Both the position numbers and the translations under genes were made by a program. Shown piece after piece: positions 31,200 through 41,446 of a stretch of 64,000 nucleotides of DNA (position 1 is the first letter of the stretch; each line of letters begins with the position of its first letter). The notes under the pieces are model-generated. The model made no database searches. It was given only the letters and a program-made list of their open reading frames with translations, and was not told the DNA's origin. Source of the stretch: Cladorhizidae sp. MBARI D1340-BT2 (Eukaryota; Porifera; Demospongiae; Poecilosclerida; Cladorhizidae); contig JAQNBH010000004.1 of assembly GCA_028752905.1 (NCBI GenBank), forward strand, positions 3,270,610-3,334,609, written 5' to 3'.

Positions 31200-32103
31200 T
31201 CGGCTAGCTAGTAGGGACGGCCCTGGCTAGCTAGTAGGGACGGCCCTGGCTAGCTAGTAGGGACGGCCCTGGCTAGCTAGTAGGGATGGCCCTGGCTAGC
31301 TAGTAGGGACAGCCCTGGCTAGCTAGTAGGGACAGCCCTGGCTAGCTAGTAGGGACAGCCCTGGCTAGCTAGTAGGGACAGCCCTGGCTAGCTACTCTAG
31401 GGACAGCCCTGGCTAGCTAGTAGGGACAGCCCTGGCTAGCTAGTAGGGACAGCCCTGACTAGCTAGTAGGGACAGCCCTCGGCTAGCTAGTAGGGACAGC
31501 CCTGGCTAGCTAGTAGGGACAGCCCTGGCTAGCTAGTAGGGACGGCCCTGGCTAGCTAGTAGGGACGGCCCTGGCTAGCTAGTAGGGATGGCCCTGGCTA
31601 GCTAGTAGGGACAGCCCTGACTAGCTAGTATGGATGGCCCTGACTAGCTAGTAGGGATGGCCCTGGCTAGCTAGTGGGGGCAGCCCTGGCTAGCTAGTAG
31701 GGATGGCCCTGGCTAGCTAGTAGGGGCAGCCCTGGCTAGCTAGTAGGGACAGCCCTGACTAGCTAGTAGGGACAGCCCTGGCTAGCTAGTAGGGACAGCC
31801 CTGGCTAGCTACATGTAGTAGGGATGGCCCTGGCTAGCTAGTAGGGACAGCCCTGGCTAGCTACATGTAGTAGGGATGGCCCTGGCTAGCTAGTAGGGAC
31901 AGCCCTGGCTAGCTACTCTAGGGACAGCCCTGGTTAGCTAGTAGGGACAGCCCTGGCTAGCTACATGTAGTAGGGATGTCCCTGGCTAGCTAGTAGGGAC
32001 AGCCCTGGCTAGCTACTCTAGGGACAGCCCTGGCTAGCTAGTAGGGACAGCCCTGGCTAGCTAGTAGGGACAGCCCTGGCTAGCTAGTAGGGATGGCCCT
32101 GGG
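31200..32103. repeat. 23-bp minisatellite (TAGCTAGTAGGGACAGCCC)
   Basis: About 39 units of 23 bp (CTAGCTAGTAGGGACAGCC) with variants GATGGCCC, GACGGCCC, CTACTCTAGGG and CTACATGTAGTAGGG. The CTACATGTAG and CTACTCTAG variants recur in a fixed order, which marks block duplications at about 31800-32040. Confidence 0.95.
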
Positions 32104-32647
32104 GACAGATATTTCCCTATATTGGTTTGCCCCCCTTTTTTTAAATGGTGCCCCCCAAGAGTCTATTATCTCATAAGACTCACCTCAGCAGCTTCTTAGA
32201 GACAGACCCGACATCTTTAGCCAATTTTAACCCCCCAAAACACTCCAGTGTTCCTCAACTCAAAGGTTCATAGCAAACCAGCAGCCCAAAAGCATGTCAA
32301 TTAGAACTGTGAACTTAGATCTTGTACCTATCTATATGTGTGTTGTATTTTCCCCACACAGATAACTTGCCTACAGTGTCTGTTACTCATAATTTACTGC
32401 CAGAAGACTCCAGACTGTCCAATGCATTGCAAACTGTCACATGTTTCCAGAGGCAGCACTAGTCCATTTCTCTGTGCAGCCAAACACCAAAGGATCGGTA
32501 AAGGGTTGATTGAGACATAAAATCATGCTTGCGCTGCTGCTTGTTTTCGCGCTATATACTTACTAGTGATGGATGCTCGGCATGGAGTGGCAAGCAGAGG
32601 AGAGCATGTGCATGGACCAAGTATCTATGTCCATCCTTTCCGTTAGC
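32104..32647. other. Intronic/upstream DNA, no gene recognised
   Basis: C- and T-homopolymer runs lie at 32130-32155. On the minus strand a short stretch ending GCTGCTGAG|GTGAGT (near 32185) looks like an exon end but matches nothing I know. The N-terminal GARS exon was looked for here and not found. Confidence 0.4.
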
Positions 32648-33245
32648 CATGCAGCCATGTCCTCACCTCCTGTGTCAGCCATGTTCTAACCTCCTGTGTC
32701 GGCCATGTTCTCACCTCCTGTGTCAGCCATGTCCTCACCTCCTGTGTCAGCCATGTCCTCACCTCCTGTGTCAGCCATATCCTCACCTCCTGTGTCAGCC
32801 ATGTCCTCACCTCCTGTGTCAGCCATGTCCTCACCTCCTGTGTCAGCCATGTCCTGTGTCAGCCATGTTCTCACCTCCTGTGTCGGCCATGTCCTCACCT
32901 CCTGTGTCGGCCATGTCCTCACCTCCTGTGTCAGCCATGTTCTCACCTCCTGTGTCAGCCATGTCCTCACCTCCTGTGTCAGCCATGTTCTCACCTCCTG
33001 TGTCAGCCATGTTCTCACCTCCTGTGTCAGCCATGTCCTCACCTCCTGTGTCAGCCATGTCCTCACCTCCTGTGCCAGCCATGTCCTCACCTCCTGTGTC
33101 AGCCATGTCCTCACCTCCTGTGTCAGCCACCTCCTGTGTCAGCCATGTCCTCACCTCCTGTGTCAGCCATGTCCTCACCTCCTGTGTCAGCCATGTTCTC
33201 ACCTCCTGTGTCAGCCATGTCCTCACCTCCTGTGTCAGCCATGGA
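32648..33245. repeat. 24-bp minisatellite with ATG and a 5' splice-site-like core
   Basis: About 24-25 units of 24 bp. On the minus strand each reads ATGGCTGACACAGGAG|GTGAGGAC, with transitions (GACACAGG/GGCACAGG) and a few partial units. The unit is a multiple of three, so frames on both strands stay open (MADTGGED, and on the plus strand SSPPVSAM). The proximal unit overlaps the candidate start exon at 33227-33242. Confidence 0.94.
33227..33242 (-). other. Candidate 16-nt first coding exon (MADTGG)
   Basis: On the minus strand CCCTCCATGGCTGACACAGG, then AG|GTGAGG, gives ATG in a fair start context, five codons and a phase-1 donor. The first recognised GARS exon needs exactly a phase-1 partner ending in G. 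Joined, they would read [14 protein letters not shown], restoring the GG that precedes (V/I)(A/S)GLYD in the family. Against it, the conserved RRFF...IY strand would be missing, and the match may be chance. Confidence 0.3.
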
Positions 33246-33711
33246 GGGCTTGTGGGGGTTGGAGGGCTCGTGAGGGTTTATTAGGTTTTGTGAGGGGTTA
33301 TTATGGTCTTGGTTTATTGTTTGTCCTGTTTCAGGCTGGCTTGTCCTGCTATCTGGTAAGTGGACATGTCAACTATTAACAGTGCAGTCTGCTCTCTTGA
33401 TTATTCTCTTCCCTATGATGACCATTCACTGTTGATCTCCAACAATTACATGACCCTTTACCTATTAATATAATGATGACCCTTTACCTATTAGATAGTC
33501 TTCATTAGTAAAGGGTCCTGTAAATGTGTGTGGTCTACACTGTTTTTATTTATTTATTAATCATACATGCATGGCTATGATAGTCAATCCTGCATATATC
33601 CTGAGCAGCTGTTACAAGTTCGTGAAGTAGGCTGCTCGAGAATAATAATACAGAGAATTATTAACAATAAATAATAAATAAAAATTAAATTTTAAATTGA
33701 AAGAAAAAATA
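33246..33711. other. Intergenic DNA; possible plus-strand microexon
   Basis: Plus strand 33335-33355 (GCTGGCTTGTCCTGCTATCTG bar one base) is bordered by TCCTGTTTCAG and GTAAGTGG. These are good borders for a 21-nt exon, but no partner exon is seen. GACCCTTTACCTATTA is doubled at about 33450-33494, with an inverted AAAGGGTC at 33508. Otherwise AT-rich with no gene. Confidence 0.3.
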
Positions 33712-34230
33712 TTGAACCTCCCAATATAGACCCCTGAAATATTGGTTGAACCTGCCAATATAGACCCCTGAAATATTGGTTGAACCTCCCAATATAGACC
33801 CCTGAAATATTGGTTGAACCTCCCAATATAGACCCCTGAAATATTGGTTGAACCTCCCAATATAGACCCCTGAAATATTAGTTGAACCTCCCAATATAGA
33901 CCCCTGAAATATTGGTTGAACCTCCCAATATAGACCTCTGAAATATTGGTTGAACCTCCAAATATAGACCCCTGAAATATTGGTTGAACCTCCCAATATA
34001 GACCCCTGAAATATTGGTTGAACCTCCCAATATAGACCCCTGAAATATTGGTTGAACCTCCCAATATAGACCCCTGAAATATTGGTTGAACCTCCAATAT
34101 AGACCCCTGAAATATTGGTTGAACCTCCCAATATAGACCCCTGAAATATTGGTTGAACCTCCAATATAGACCACTGAAATATTGGTTGAACCTCCCAATT
34201 GGTTGAACCTCCCAATATAGACCCCTGAGA
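33712..34230. repeat. 34-bp minisatellite (TATAGACCCCTGAAATATTG)
   Basis: About 15 units of 34 bp with GGTTGAACCTCCCAATATAG and ACCCCTGAAATATT. On the minus strand each reads CCAATATTTCAG|GGGTC, resembling a 3' splice site with a short AT/pyrimidine lead. The minus frames with STNISGVYIGRF are repeat artefacts. Confidence 0.94.
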
Positions 34231-34267
34231 TCTAGAGCCCTTTCAAAACATTGACAGTTTAAATATC

Positions 34268-34288
34268 GGGGGGGGGGGGGGGGGGGGG
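34268..34288. repeat. 21-nt G homopolymer
   Basis: An uninterrupted run of 21 G followed by TCCCC. It lies just before the macrosatellite, at a place where both biology (G-quadruplex, breakpoint) and sequencing or assembly error are possible. Confidence 0.9.
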
Positions 34289-34477
34289 TCCCCTTATATC
34301 ATGAATTTTCACTTTCGTCAAAAGTAGCCTCTATGTCACGGCAACCAAGGCAACAACTTATACTCGTAATGGAATTTAGCACTAAACAAGAGCAGACAAA
34401 CCATTTAGCCTGCCCAACCCACCAGGCTGGTACACAAATGAGTTCACTCCGACTACAGGCAGTCACCTCCACTAGGT

Positions 34478-37400
34478 TCAGGTATACATGCACTCACCTC
34501 CACTAGGTTCAGGTATACATGCACTCACCTCCACTAGGTTCAGGTATACATGCACTCACCTCCACTAGGTTCAGGTATACATGCACTCACCTCCACTAGG
34601 TTCAGGTATACATGCACTCACCTCCACTAGGTTCAGGTATACATGCACTCACCTCCACTAGGTTCAGGTATACATGCACTCACCTCCACTAGGTTCAGGT
34701 ATACATGCACTCACCTCCACTAGGTTCAGGTATACATGCACTCACCCCCACTAGGTTCAGGTATACATGCACTCACCTCCACTAGGTTCAGGTATACATG
34801 CACTCACCTCCACTAGGTTCAGGTATACATGCACTCACCTCCACTAGGTTCAGGTATACATGCACTCACCTCCACTAGGTTCAGGTATACATGCACTCAC
34901 CCCCACTAGGTTCAGGTATACATGCACTCACCTCCACTAGGTTCAGGTATACATGCACTCACCACCACTAGGTTCAGGTATACATGCACTCACCTCCACT
35001 AGGTTCAGGTATACATGCACTCACCCCCACTAGGTTCAGGTATACATGCACTCACCTCCACTAGGTTCAGGTATACATGCACTCACCCCCACTAGGTTCA
35101 GGTATACATGCACTCACCCCCACTAGGTTCAGGTATACATGCACTCACCTCCACTAGGTTCAGGTATACATGCACTCACCTCCACTAGGTTCAGGTATAC
35201 ATGCACTCACCCCCACTAGGTTCAGGTATACATGCACTCACCTCCACTAGGTTCAGGTATACATGCACTCACCCCCACTAGGTTCAGGTATACATGCACT
35301 CACCCCCACTAGGTTCAGGTATACATGCACTCACCCCCACTAGGTTCAGGTATACATGCACTCACCTCCACTAGGTTCAGGTATACATGCACTCACCCCC
35401 ACTAGGTTCAGGTATACATGCACTCACCTCCACTAGGTTCAGGTATACATGCACTCACCTCCACTAGGTTCAGGTATACATGCACTCACCTCCACTAGGT
35501 TCAGGTATACATGCACTCACCTCCACTAGGTTCAGGTATACATGCACTCACCCCCACTAGGTTCAGGTATACATGCACTCACCCCCACTAGGTTCAGGTA
35601 TACATGCACTCACCTCCACTAGGTTCAGGTATACATGCACTCACCTCCACTAGGTTCAGGTATACATGCACTCACCTCCACTAGGTTCAGGTATACATGC
35701 ACTCACCTCCACTAGGTTCAGGTATACATGCACTCACCTCCACTAGGTTCAGGTATACATGCACTCACCTCCACTAGGTTCAGGTATACATGCACTCACC
35801 TCCACTAGGTTCAGGTATACATGCACTCACCTCCACTAGGTTCAGGTATACATGCACTCACCTCCACTAGGTTCAGGTATACATGCACTCACCTCCACTA
35901 GGTTCAGGTATACATGCACTCACCTCCACTAGGTTCAGGTATACATGCACTCACCCCCACTAGGTTCAGGTATACATGCACTCACCTCCACTAGGTTCAG
36001 GTATACATGCACTCACCTCCACTAGGTTCAGGTATACATGCACTCACCTCCACTAGGTTCAGGTATACATGCACTCACCTCCACTAGGTTCAGGTATACA
36101 TGCACTCACCCCCACTAGGTTCAGGTATACATGCACTCACCCCCACTAGGTTCAGGTATACATGCACTCACCTCCACTAGGTTCAGGTATACATGCACTC
36201 ACCTCCACTAGGTTCAGGTATACATGCACTCACCCCCACTAGGTTCAGGTATACATGCACTCACCTCCACTAGGTTCAGGTATACATGCACTCACCTCCA
36301 CTAGGTTCAGGTATACATGCACTCACCTCCACTAGGTTCAGGTATACATGCACTCACCTCCACTAGGTTCAGGTATACATGCACTCACCTCCACTAGGTT
36401 CAGGTATACATGCACTCACCCCCACTAGGTTCAGGTATACATGCACTCACCCCCACTAGGTTCAGGTATACATGCACTCACCCCCACTAGGTTCAGGTAT
36501 ACATGCACTCACCTCCACTAGGTTCAGGTATACATGCACTCACCTCCACTAGGTTCAGGTATACATGCACTCACCTCCACTAGGTTCAGGTATACATGCA
36601 CTCACCTCCACTAGGTTCAGGTATACATGCACTCACCACCACTAGGTTCAGGTATACATGCACTCACCTCCACTAGGTTCAGGTATACATGCACTCACCT
36701 CCACTAGGTTCAGGTATACATGCACTCACCTCCACTAGGTTCAGGTATACATGCACTCACCTCCACTAGGTTCAGGTATACATGCACTCACCTCCACTAG
36801 GTTCAGGTATACATGCACTCACCTCCACTAGGTTCAGGTATACATGCACTCACCCCCACTAGGTTCAGGTATACATGCACTCACCCCCACTAGGTTCAGG
36901 TATACATGCACTCACCCCCACTAGGTTCAGGTATACATGCACTCACCTCCACTAGGTTCAGGTATACATGCACTCACCTCCACTAGGTTCAGGTATACAT
37001 GCACTCACCTCCACTAGGTTCAGGTATACATGCACTCACCTCCACTAGGTTCAGGTATACATGCACTCACCCCCACTAGGTTCAGGTATACATGCACTCA
37101 CCCCCACTAGGTTCAGGTATACATGCACTCACCCCCACTAGGTTCAGGTATACATGCACTCACCTCCACTAGGTTCAGGTATACATGCACTCACCTCCAC
37201 TAGGTTCAGGTATACATGCACTCACCTCCACTAGGTTCAGGTATACATGCACTCACCTCCACTAGGTTCAGGTATACATGCACTCACCTCCACTAGGTTC
37301 AGGTATACATGCACTCACCTCCACTAGGTTCAGGTATACATGCACTCACCTCCACTAGGTTCAGGTATACATGCACTCACCCCCACTAGGTTCAGGTATA

Positions 37401-37846
37401 CATGCACTCACCCCCACTAGGTTCAGGTATACATGCACTCACCTCCACTAGGTTCAGGTATACATGCACTCACCTCCACTAGGTTCAGGTATACATGCAC
37501 TCACCTCCACTAGGTTCAGGTATACATGCACTCACCTCCACTAGGTTCAGGTATACATGCACTCACCTCCACTAGGTTCAGGTATACATGCACTCACCTC
37601 CACTAGGTTCAGGTATACATGCACTCACCTCCACTAGGTTCAGGTATACATGCACTCACCTCCACTAGGTTCAGGTATACATGCACTCACCTCCACTAGG
37701 TTCAGGTATACATGCACTCACCCCCACTAGGTTCAGGTATACATGCACTCACCTCCACTAGGTTCAGGTATACATGCACTCACCCCCACTAGGTTCAGGT
37801 ATACATGCACTCACCTTCACTAGGTTCAGGTATACATGCACTCACC
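34478..37846. repeat. 31-bp satellite array, first block
   Basis: About 108 units of 31 bp (CACTCACCTCCACTAGGTTC, then AGGTATACATG), with the main variant CTCACCCCCACTAGG and rare CACCACCACTAGG. On the minus strand each reads CCTAGTGGAG|GTGAGTGCATG, a near-perfect 5' splice site. The first unit at the low end differs (GCAGTCACCTCC). The block ends in CTCACCTTCACTAGG, then CTCACCACATAGGG, the same ending as the other three blocks. Confidence 0.97.
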
Positions 37847-38000
37847 ACATAGGGAAGTGTGGTAGCACTCTATATATTGGGAAGTGTGGCAGCACTCTCT
37901 ATATTGGGAAGTGTGGTAGTACTCTATATATTGGGAAGTGTGGCAGCACTCTCTATATTGGGAAGTGTGGTAGTACTCTATATATTGGGAAGTGTGGTAG

Positions 38001-38878
38001 TGTCAGAGAAAGCCCTGACAGCGGAAGCTGTTAGAGGGGAAACACTGTCAGAGGGAGGTTGACACTACACACCCACAAGTGGCAGTAGACACCCACCAAC
38101 TCAGAACCAAAACCGCAACTATGGATCATCCCACTTCAACAGCAGAGACCCCTGATTGGTTGGAAAAAGGAACTCCTGATTGGTCAGATCAGTCTCTGAG
38201 GAGAATGATCCTAGGCACAACACAAGATAAACCAGCTGCCTATAAAAGAACAAGAGACTTCGAGAGAGGAGGAGAAGGAGTAATCAACAAGCCGGAAGAA
38301 AGAAGGAAAGCCCCTCAACAAACTAACTCCTCAATGAACTGAAGAGAGACTCAGAACTGAGCTGACTTGGCTCTGCGTAATATAGAAAACAATAGGAGTA
38401 ATGATGTATTGATAGACGTGGTCGTGTACATCATTTTGTTATTGTTGATTATAATCAACTTACCTTATACAGAAAAGGAGGGCAGAGGTCTAGAGAGAGA
38501 GAGAAGACTCTGTTTGATTATATACTTGGTCTAGATAAGGCTATTGTGAGAGAGAAGCAATAGTAAGGTCTGGGCGTCAAAGAAAGCGAACCTGGAAAGA
38601 GAAGTTGTGCTGAGACTTCTTCTGAAGATTTATATTGTTAGGAAGTAATATTCCGGCAATTGCCGTATAGGTTTGGACCGAACACGCCTACTTCACGAAA
38701 ACCACACTTTTTTTTTTTTTTTTTTTTACTTCACAGTTTTTACTTCACAGTATCATATGGTGAGACATGAATAGAAGTACACTGAAGGACAACTAGCCTA
38801 CCTATGTGACTAGTAGCAATGGATAAAAATTATTAAATTAATATTTAATTAAAGATAGTCAGATTTCGTCTTTTCAGC
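38001..38878 (+). promoter_or_regulatory. Promoter-like block upstream of hAT copy 1 (two ATTGG boxes, TATAAAAG)
   Basis: Two CCTGATTGG boxes (ATTGG, an inverted CCAAT, at 38155 and 38179, 24 bp apart) precede TATAAAAG at 38241-38248, a classic pol II layout with a predicted start near 38270. The block opens TGTCAGAGAAAGCCCTGACA, with a TGTCAG/CTGACA inverted pair, and has a 20-T run at about 38709. Its length and layout would also suit a solo LTR, but no clear LTR end or target duplication is found. A short frame (38079-38342) overlaps it and is not called. Confidence 0.5.
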
Positions 38879-40105
38879 ATGGCTTCCAGGTTACCAAATT
38901 GTCCTAAGCTTCCCGATCATCCGACTCAACCAACTAACTTTAGTTTTCCTAAGCGATCTTTCGGCCGAACCAATATATCTTATCGCTCTTTTCAGAGCGC
39001 TTGGTTCAACCAATGGAAATGGCTTCACTACGAGACATGGCTTATTGTTTCACGTGTGTGCAAGCAATCCATCCAAACAGGTAAGATACAGTGGGGCAGC
39101 TTCTGCTAGTAAGCCTAGCTGCCACTCGTATTGGCAGCAATCATTCCATATTTCACAGCTAGTATATATATTGGGTAAACTGAAGATGATAAGGAAACAT
39201 GCAGGACTCAACCTTTTTGTCTGGGTTCAGTAACTGGAAGGATAGAACTCGATGTTTCAACCAACATGAGAGCACAAAATCTCATAAAGCAGCTACCGAT
39301 TTAGTGATCACTATACCAGGTACGACTAGTGATGTTGGAAGTATGTTATCTTCTCAACATGCTTTGCAAAAAGCCGTGAACAGAGAGTACCTTATCAAGA
39401 TAGCTCAGAATAGCTTTTCGTGGTGCTGGTGATGAAGTTGACAGTAAACTTCATGCAATTAATGCATCTTCGTGCATTGGATGATCCTGCAATATCGGCC
39501 ATGTTAAGTAAGAAAACTGATAAATATACTAGTCCCCAAATACAAAATGAAGTTATTAAAATAATGGCATTACATATTATAGCCAGTTCTATCCAGCAAG
39601 CCGAGTATTTTGCCCTGATGGCTGATGAAGTGTCGGATGCATCCAATAAGGAGCAATTCGTTGTTTGCTTTCGGTGGGTTGATGATGATTTTCAACCCCA
39701 TGAAGATTTCTATGGCCTTGACCATGTTGAGTCCATAAAAGCAGATGTCTTGGTTGGTAGTTTGAAGGATGCGATGTGTCGTATGAGTCTTAGCATTCAT
39801 AACTGTCGTGCTCAATGCTATGATGTTGCTGCAAACATGGTATAAGGGGTGGGACTTCTACTAAAATTTGTGGAGAAGAGTCACGAGCTATTTTTGTCCA
39901 TTGCTATGGTCATGCTTTAAATTTAGCTGCTGGAGAAACCATCAAGAATACTGAGGAATACTCTAGATACTACTTTTGAAATATCTAAACTGCTTAAATA
40001 CTCACCTCGGCGAGAAGGCTTGTTTAACAAGATTAAAGCAGAAATTAGTCCTGGAACAACTGGGCCTGTAAACTGGTGCACTCTTAGCTGTAGTAGTCCT
40101 ATATA
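38879..40105 (+). pseudogene. hAT transposase pseudogene, copy 1 (ZMYM1/DUF4371 type)
   Basis: Starts MASRLPNCPKL after a TTTTCAG|C acceptor-like site, then FPKRSFGRTNISYRSFQSAW. A frameshift leads to FSNWKDRTRCFNQHESTKSH (TTF-type zinc finger) and SDVGSMLSSQHALQKAVN. Another leads to LRALDDPAISAML, KTDKYTSPQIQNEVIKI, FALMADEVSDASNKEQ and RWVDDDFQPHEDFYGLD (DUF4371, hAT catalytic core start), then after an in-frame stop HCYGHALNLAAGE. It is cut off after KAEISPGTTG by the 27-bp array, so the second half of the catalytic domain and the dimerisation domain are missing. At least three frame breaks make it dead. Confidence 0.88.
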
Positions 40106-41405
40106 TTGGGAAGTGTACTAGCACTCTCTATATAGGGAAGTGTGGTAGTACTCTATATATAGGGAAGTGTACTAGCACTCTATATATAGGGAAGTGTGGT
40201 AGCACTCTATATATAGGGAAGTGTGGTAGCACTCTATATATAGGGAAGTGTGGTAGCACTCTATATATAGGGAAGTGTACTAGCACTCTATATATAGGGA
40301 AGTGTACTAGCACTCTATATATAGGGAAGTGTACTAGCACTCTATATATAGGGAAGTGTGGTAGCACTCTATATATAGGGAAGTGTGGTAGTACTCTATA
40401 TATAGGGAAGTGTGGTAGCACTCTATATATAGGGAAGTGTACTAGCACTCTATATATAGGGAAGTGTACTAGCACTCTATATATAGGGAAGTGTGGTAGC
40501 ACTCTATATATTGGGAAGTGTGGTAGCACTCTATATATAGGGAAGTGTGGTAGCACTCTATATATAGGGAAGTGTGGTAGCACTCTCTATATTGGGAAGT
40601 GTGGTAGCACTCTCTATATAGGGAAGTGTACTAGCACTCTATATATAGGGAAGTGTGGTAGCACTCTATATATTGGGAAGTGTGGTAGCACTCTATATAT
40701 AGGGAAGTGTGGTAGCACTCTATATATAGGGAAGTGTACTAGCACTCTATATATAGGGAAGTGTACTAGTACTCTATATATAGGGAAGTGTGGTAGCACT
40801 CTCTATATTGGGAAGTGTGGTAGCACTCTCTATATAGGGAAGTGTGGTAGCACTCTATATATAGGGAAGTGTGGTAGCACTCTCTATATAGGGAAGTGTG
40901 GTAGCACTCTATATATAGGGAAGTGTGGTAGCACTCTATATATAGGGAAGTGTGGTAGTACTCTATATATAGGGAAGTGTGGTAGCACTCTATATATAGG
41001 GAAGTGTGGTAGCACTCTATATATAGGGAAGTGTGGTAGTACTCTATATATAGGGAAGTGTGGTAGCACTCTATATATAGGGAAGTGTGGTAGCACTCTC
41101 TATATAGGGAAGTGTGGTAGCACTCTATATATAGGGAAGTGTGGTAGTACTCTATATATAGGGAAGTGTGGTAGCACTCTATATATAGGGAAGTGTGGTA
41201 GCACTCTATATATAGGGAAGTGTGGTAGCACTCTATATATAGGGAAGTGTGGTAGCACTCTATATATAGGGAAGTGTGGTAGCACGCTATATATAGGGAA
41301 GTGTACTAGCACTCTATATATAGGGAAGTGTGGTAGCACTCTATATATAGGGAAGTGTACTAGCACTCTATATATAGGGAAGTGTGGTAGCACTCTATAT
41401 ATATG
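40106..41405. repeat. 27-bp array, unit 1
   Basis: About 48 units of 27 bp (GGGAAGTGTGGTAGCACTCT, then ATATATA) with GTACTAGCAC and GGTAGTACTC variants. The length (to the linker at 41406) is the same as in unit 3. The minus frame LPHFPIYRV is an artefact of a multiple-of-three unit. Confidence 0.96.
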
Positions 41406-41446
41406 GAAGGTGCTGTATTAGGACCAGGATAGACTAGAGGGCCACA

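Noticed and set aside
37774..38062. Short frames ending each 31-bp block (IGKCGSTLY and LYILGSVA repeats), present four times
   Set aside because: They translate the five short TATTGGGAAGTGTGG units; their fourfold presence reflects macrosatellite copies, not genes.
38001..38755. Definite solo LTR call
   Set aside because: TGT start, CCAAT and TATA boxes fit, but no matching end, target duplication or internal retroelement sequence could be shown.
40128..41393. LPHFPIYRV repeat proteins on the minus strand
   Set aside because: Translation of the 27-bp array; broken wherever a unit lacks two bases.
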